Positions 61,667-64,000 of a stretch of 64,000 nucleotides of DNA are shown here, piece after piece. Source of the stretch: Salinilacihabitans rarus (lineage in GTDB: Archaea; Halobacteriota; Halobacteria; Halobacteriales; Natrialbaceae); contig NZ_CP100762.1 in the NCBI RefSeq assembly GCF_024296665.1, forward strand, positions 2,604,001-2,668,000. The letters run 5' to 3'. The notes beneath the pieces are model-generated. The model ran no database searches. It saw nothing but the letters and a program-made list of their open reading frames with translations, and was not told the origin of the DNA. A program made the position numbers and the translations under genes. Within the stretch, counting starts at the first letter, position 1; each line of letters begins with the position of its first letter.

Positions 61667-61752
61667 GAGATCGTGGTCGAAAAGTCGCTTCGTGCCCGGT
61701 CGAGCCTCGCACAGGGGAGTCGGGGCGCTCCCTGGGTCATCGGCGGTCCGCG

Positions 61753-63693
61753 TTACAGCGGGATGTCGTCCGGGACGTCGTCCGGATCCGGCGCCGGCCC
61801 CTCCGGCAGCCGTGAGTGGTGATTGGTTATCTCGAGATACGGGAACTCGAGCCGGATCGAGTCGTAGTGGTAGCTGCCGTGACTCGACGCGTTCACCAGC
61901 CCGGACCACTCCGCCGCCGGGACGTCGACGTAGACGTACAGTGAGTTCTGCCCGCCCTCGCGGTGGAACGACAGATAGAGTTCGTTCTCGCCGAAGTCGA
62001 ACAGGCCCTCCGCGAGGTTCGAGCTATCGAACTGCGTCTGCTCGATCGGGTCTTTGGTCGCGACGCCGTTCTCGACGGCCAGCACGGCCTCGACCTCCGC
62101 CCAGTCGCGCTCGCCGAGCTTGTTCTCCGGCGGCGGGAGTTGCTCCTCGACGTCGCCGGGCGGCTCGTCGGCCGGGCCCTCCTCGGGCTGTTGCTCGCCC
62201 GCCGGCGCCCCGCTGCCGATGTCGGCGACGAGCGTGTCGCCGTCGATCGGGTGGTCCTCGGGGAGCGGGTCCTCGCCGATCATCTCGAGGGCGCGGTTGA
62301 CCGGGATCGCGCCGCGGACCGCGCTGATCTTCTGGCGGGCAACCGTCGCGTCCTCCTTGGGCTGCTCGGCGCCGTGGAGGTCGAACTCGAGCGTCCAGTC
62401 GCGGACGCCGAACGCCTGCTGGTGGAGGATCTGGTAGAGGCGCTCGGCGAACTTGTGCTGCTCCGGCGCGACGACGTCGGTCGCGAACTCGCGGACCTGC
62501 TCGCGGGAGTTCGACCGGTTGCTCGTTTCGGTGACGCCGATGAGGATCGGCGGCACCTCCAGGACCTTCGCGATCTCGTGTTCGTTCTTCTCGCGGAAGA
62601 GCCGGAAGTCCATCTCCTCGCTGATGCCCTGGCCCAGCGGTTCGAGGTCGATCTTGACGTCCTCGTCGATCTGCGTCTCGAACTTGTCGACCTCGAGGAG
62701 CACCGTCCGGTGGGACTCCTCGCGAAGGCCGTCGAGCATCTGCCGGAGGTCCTTCTTGGACTCCTCGGAGAGTTCGCCGCCCGTGACCTTGATCGCTAGC
62801 CGGGGGATCGTGTCGTTATCGAAAAAGTCGGTGTTGTAGTCCTTCGCCGCCTCGTCGCCGGCGATCGTTCGGATCGCCGAGACCCAGTCCGGGACGCCGT
62901 AGTAGTCCTCCAGCGGGCTGGGGTTCGTGACGAAGATGAGTTCGTTCGCCGGCGCGTTCGGCAGCGCTTCGGCGCTGCCCTCGACGACGTCGCCAGTCTC
63001 GCGGTCGACGAAGATCGGCTCGCGGTCGTCGTCCTCGCCGCGCCCGCGATAGCGGTCGCCGGCCTCGCCGAAGTACCGCTTTCGACCGTCACGGATCTGG
63101 ACGTAGCCCCGCGAGGCGAGGCGGGCGTCCTCCGAGGGGATGAACGTCCCCTGTTCGGGGTGGCGCGGCTGGTCGAACCGGCTCTGGGGCTTGCGCACGC
63201 GGACCGTGTTCGCCGGCACGTGTGCGAGGCCGACCGGCTCGCCCTCGAGGTTGGTGAGGATCTCGATCGCCGCCCACCCGATGAGGTGGTAGTCCTGCCG
63301 GGCGAGTTCGAGGACCTCCTCGGGCGTGGTCGGCTCGGCCGCCTGCCGGGCCTTGGTTTGCCAGCGTGAGTCGATCCCGCGCCAGAACTCGCGGACGGTG
63401 GTGCGCTCGTCCTCGCTCGCCTCGTCCGGGTCGACGTCTCGGTGCGGGACGATCGAGAAGCCGTAGCCCACCTCGTAGCGGGCCTTCTTGCGGATGCCCG
63501 TCGCGAGCGTCTCGTTCAGTTCGAGGAAGGAGGCCAGCCGGTCGGGGTTGTACGGCGGCTTGACGCCGACGTTCAGCGAGCGGACGCGGCGGTCGGGGAG
63601 TTGCGTGCTGGTCTCGGCCTTCGAGAGTGCGTTCTGGCCGCCGATACCTTCGACGTTGACCGAGACCTTCGTGTCGTCAGTTATATATGTCAT
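61753..63693 (-). CDS. Portal protein with a KTSC-like C-terminal domain
   Basis: 646 residues. Portal core: GVKPPYNPDRLASFLELNET, YGFSIVPHRDVDPDEASEDE, YYGVPDWVSAIRTIAGDEAA, LEVPPILIGVTETSNRSNSR and FATDVVAPEQHKFAERLYQI, the SPP1/HK97-type portal signature. Residues about 555-620 (GENELYLSFHREGGQNSLYV, YVDVPAAEWSGLVNASSHGS, YHYDSIRLEF) resemble the KTSC domain, a small beta fold otherwise found alone or in ATPases. The acidic linker (PAGEQQPEEGPADEPPGDVE) joins them. The start is two bases after the terminase stop. Confidence 0.85.
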   Translation of the reverse strand: MTYITDDTKVSVNVEGIGGQNALSKAETSTQLPDRRVRSLNVGVKPPYNPDRLASFLELNETLATGIRKKARYEVGYGFSIVPHRDVDPDEASEDERTTVREFWRGIDSRWQTKARQAAEPTTPEEVLELARQDYHLIGWAAIEILTNLEGEPVGLAHVPANTVRVRKPQSRFDQPRHPEQGTFIPSEDARLASRGYVQIRDGRKRYFGEAGDRYRGRGEDDDREPIFVDRETGDVVEGSAEALPNAPANELIFVTNPSPLEDYYGVPDWVSAIRTIAGDEAAKDYNTDFFDNDTIPRLAIKVTGGELSEESKKDLRQMLDGLREESHRTVLLEVDKFETQIDEDVKIDLEPLGQGISEEMDFRLFREKNEHEIAKVLEVPPILIGVTETSNRSNSREQVREFATDVVAPEQHKFAERLYQILHQQAFGVRDWTLEFDLHGAEQPKEDATVARQKISAVRGAIPVNRALEMIGEDPLPEDHPIDGDTLVADIGSGAPAGEQQPEEGPADEPPGDVEEQLPPPENKLGERDWAEVEAVLAVENGVATKDPIEQTQFDSSNLAEGLFDFGENELYLSFHREGGQNSLYVYVDVPAAEWSGLVNASSHGSYHYDSIRLEFPYLEITNHHSRLPEGPAPDPDDVPDDIPL

Positions 63694-63694
63694 G

Positions 63695-64000
63695 TTACAG
63701 GTAACTCACCCCGCTCGAGTCGCTGTCCGACGTCGTCGGTGTGTGCGAGAACAGCGCGTACCGGCTGGCGTCGAGCGCGTGATCGGGGACGTCGCCCGAC
63801 TTGCCGACGTGCTCCTCTTTGTAGGACTGGAACTCCTGGATGAGTTCGACGCAGCGATCCGAGACGAGCAGTCCCGGCCGCGGCGGGTCGCCCTTGCGTT
63901 CGAGGAGGCCACGGACGAACGGGATGCCCTCGTCGAGGCTCTTCTCGGCTTTCATGGCGCGGAAGCCCGCCTGCCGGAACTTGAGGATGTGCTCGGGTTC
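63695..64000 (-). CDS. Terminase large subunit, C-terminal part (5' cut by window end)
   Basis: The last 101 residues: EPEHILKFRQAGFRAMKAEK, SLDEGIPFVRGLLERKGDPP, RCVELIQEFQSYKEEHVG and DVPDHALDASRYALFSHTP. The motif D-x-x-D-H-A-L-D-A-x-R-Y-A is the end of the RNase H-like nuclease domain of packaging terminases, containing a catalytic aspartate. The ATPase half lies beyond the window. Confidence 0.85.
   Translation of the reverse strand, partial: EPEHILKFRQAGFRAMKAEKSLDEGIPFVRGLLERKGDPPRPGLLVSDRCVELIQEFQSYKEEHVGKSGDVPDHALDASRYALFSHTPTTSDSDSSGVSYL

Larger units (their letters stand above)
47533..64000 (-). mobile_element. Structural half of a tailed provirus (Caudoviricetes), cut by the window end
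   Basis: From 63.9 kb down to 47.5 kb the minus-strand genes keep the order terminase, portal, protease/scaffold, capsid, connectors, tail tube, tail chaperone, tape measure, tail tip, fibre. That order and tight spacing are those of haloarchaeal tailed viruses. One plus-strand gene (53119) breaks the block. No integrase, repressor or lysis gene is seen, and no attachment repeat could be found because the other end is missing. No sheath protein is present, which points to a siphovirus type. The right edge could also be a fixed viral relic. Confidence 0.88.

Noticed and set aside
58745-61822. 1025-codon plus-strand open frame across the capsid and protease genes
   Set aside because: Shadow of four well-packed minus-strand viral genes. 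It has no start signal or recognisable domain.

Overview
The window is a piece of haloarchaeal (class Halobacteria) chromosome. Signs are the high GC content, acid-rich proteins, leaderless starts behind TATA boxes, a 16S-tRNA-Ala-23S-5S-tRNA-Cys operon, an S-layer glycoprotein with a PGF-CTERM tail, a cbaDBAC-type ba3 oxidase and many families seen almost only in haloarchaea. I cannot fix the genus from sequence alone.

Layout. 1-5.4 kb: DJ-1 family fragment, HAD phosphatase, Ski2/Hel308-like helicase, PH-domain membrane protein, MATE transporter. 5.5-11.8 kb: lipoyl synthase followed by a full 2-oxoacid dehydrogenase complex (E1 alpha, E1 beta, E2, E3), so the enzyme that makes the lipoyl cofactor sits beside the complex that carries it. 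11.9-13.1 kb: decayed cupredoxin remnant, ArsR-like regulator with a membrane partner, YHS protein. 13.4-19.3 kb: rRNA operon with five leader promoters sharing a core sequence, a sixth in the 16S-23S spacer, and clear processing stems around 16S and 23S. 19.4-25.8 kb: small zinc protein, membrane proteins, flavin-type oxidase, M20 peptidase, tRNA-Lys, several uncharacterised small genes. 25.9-32.3 kb: siroheme nitrite/sulfite reductase, NSS sodium symporter with a small membrane partner, RimI, DUF5810/DUF5809, NUDIX. 32.3-38.6 kb: ba3 oxidase genes, with the divergent side coding CbaE, a SafE-like protein and a CcoI/CopA-like copper ATPase, which together look like an oxidase and its copper assembly supply. 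38.9-43.9 kb: flavodoxin overlapping a stand-alone E2-type acyltransferase, a PLP decarboxylase, a DUF1326/DUF2182 pair. 44.3-46.7 kb: S-layer glycoprotein.

From 47.5 kb to the window end lies the structural half of a tailed provirus, nearly all on the minus strand and running from the window end inward: terminase, portal, protease/scaffold, major capsid, head completion, tail tube, tail chaperone, tape measure, tail tip and a 1259-residue glycine-rich fibre protein. No sheath is seen, so the virion is probably siphovirus-like. The replication, lysogeny and integrase genes must lie beyond the window. The most notable new observation is a canonical GGGAAAC slippery heptamer, in the correct frame, that would join the two halves of the tail assembly chaperone by -1 frameshifting. 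Other points of interest are a portal with a KTSC-like tail domain, a scaffold with three PEWAK repeats, and the position of the provirus beside the S-layer gene.
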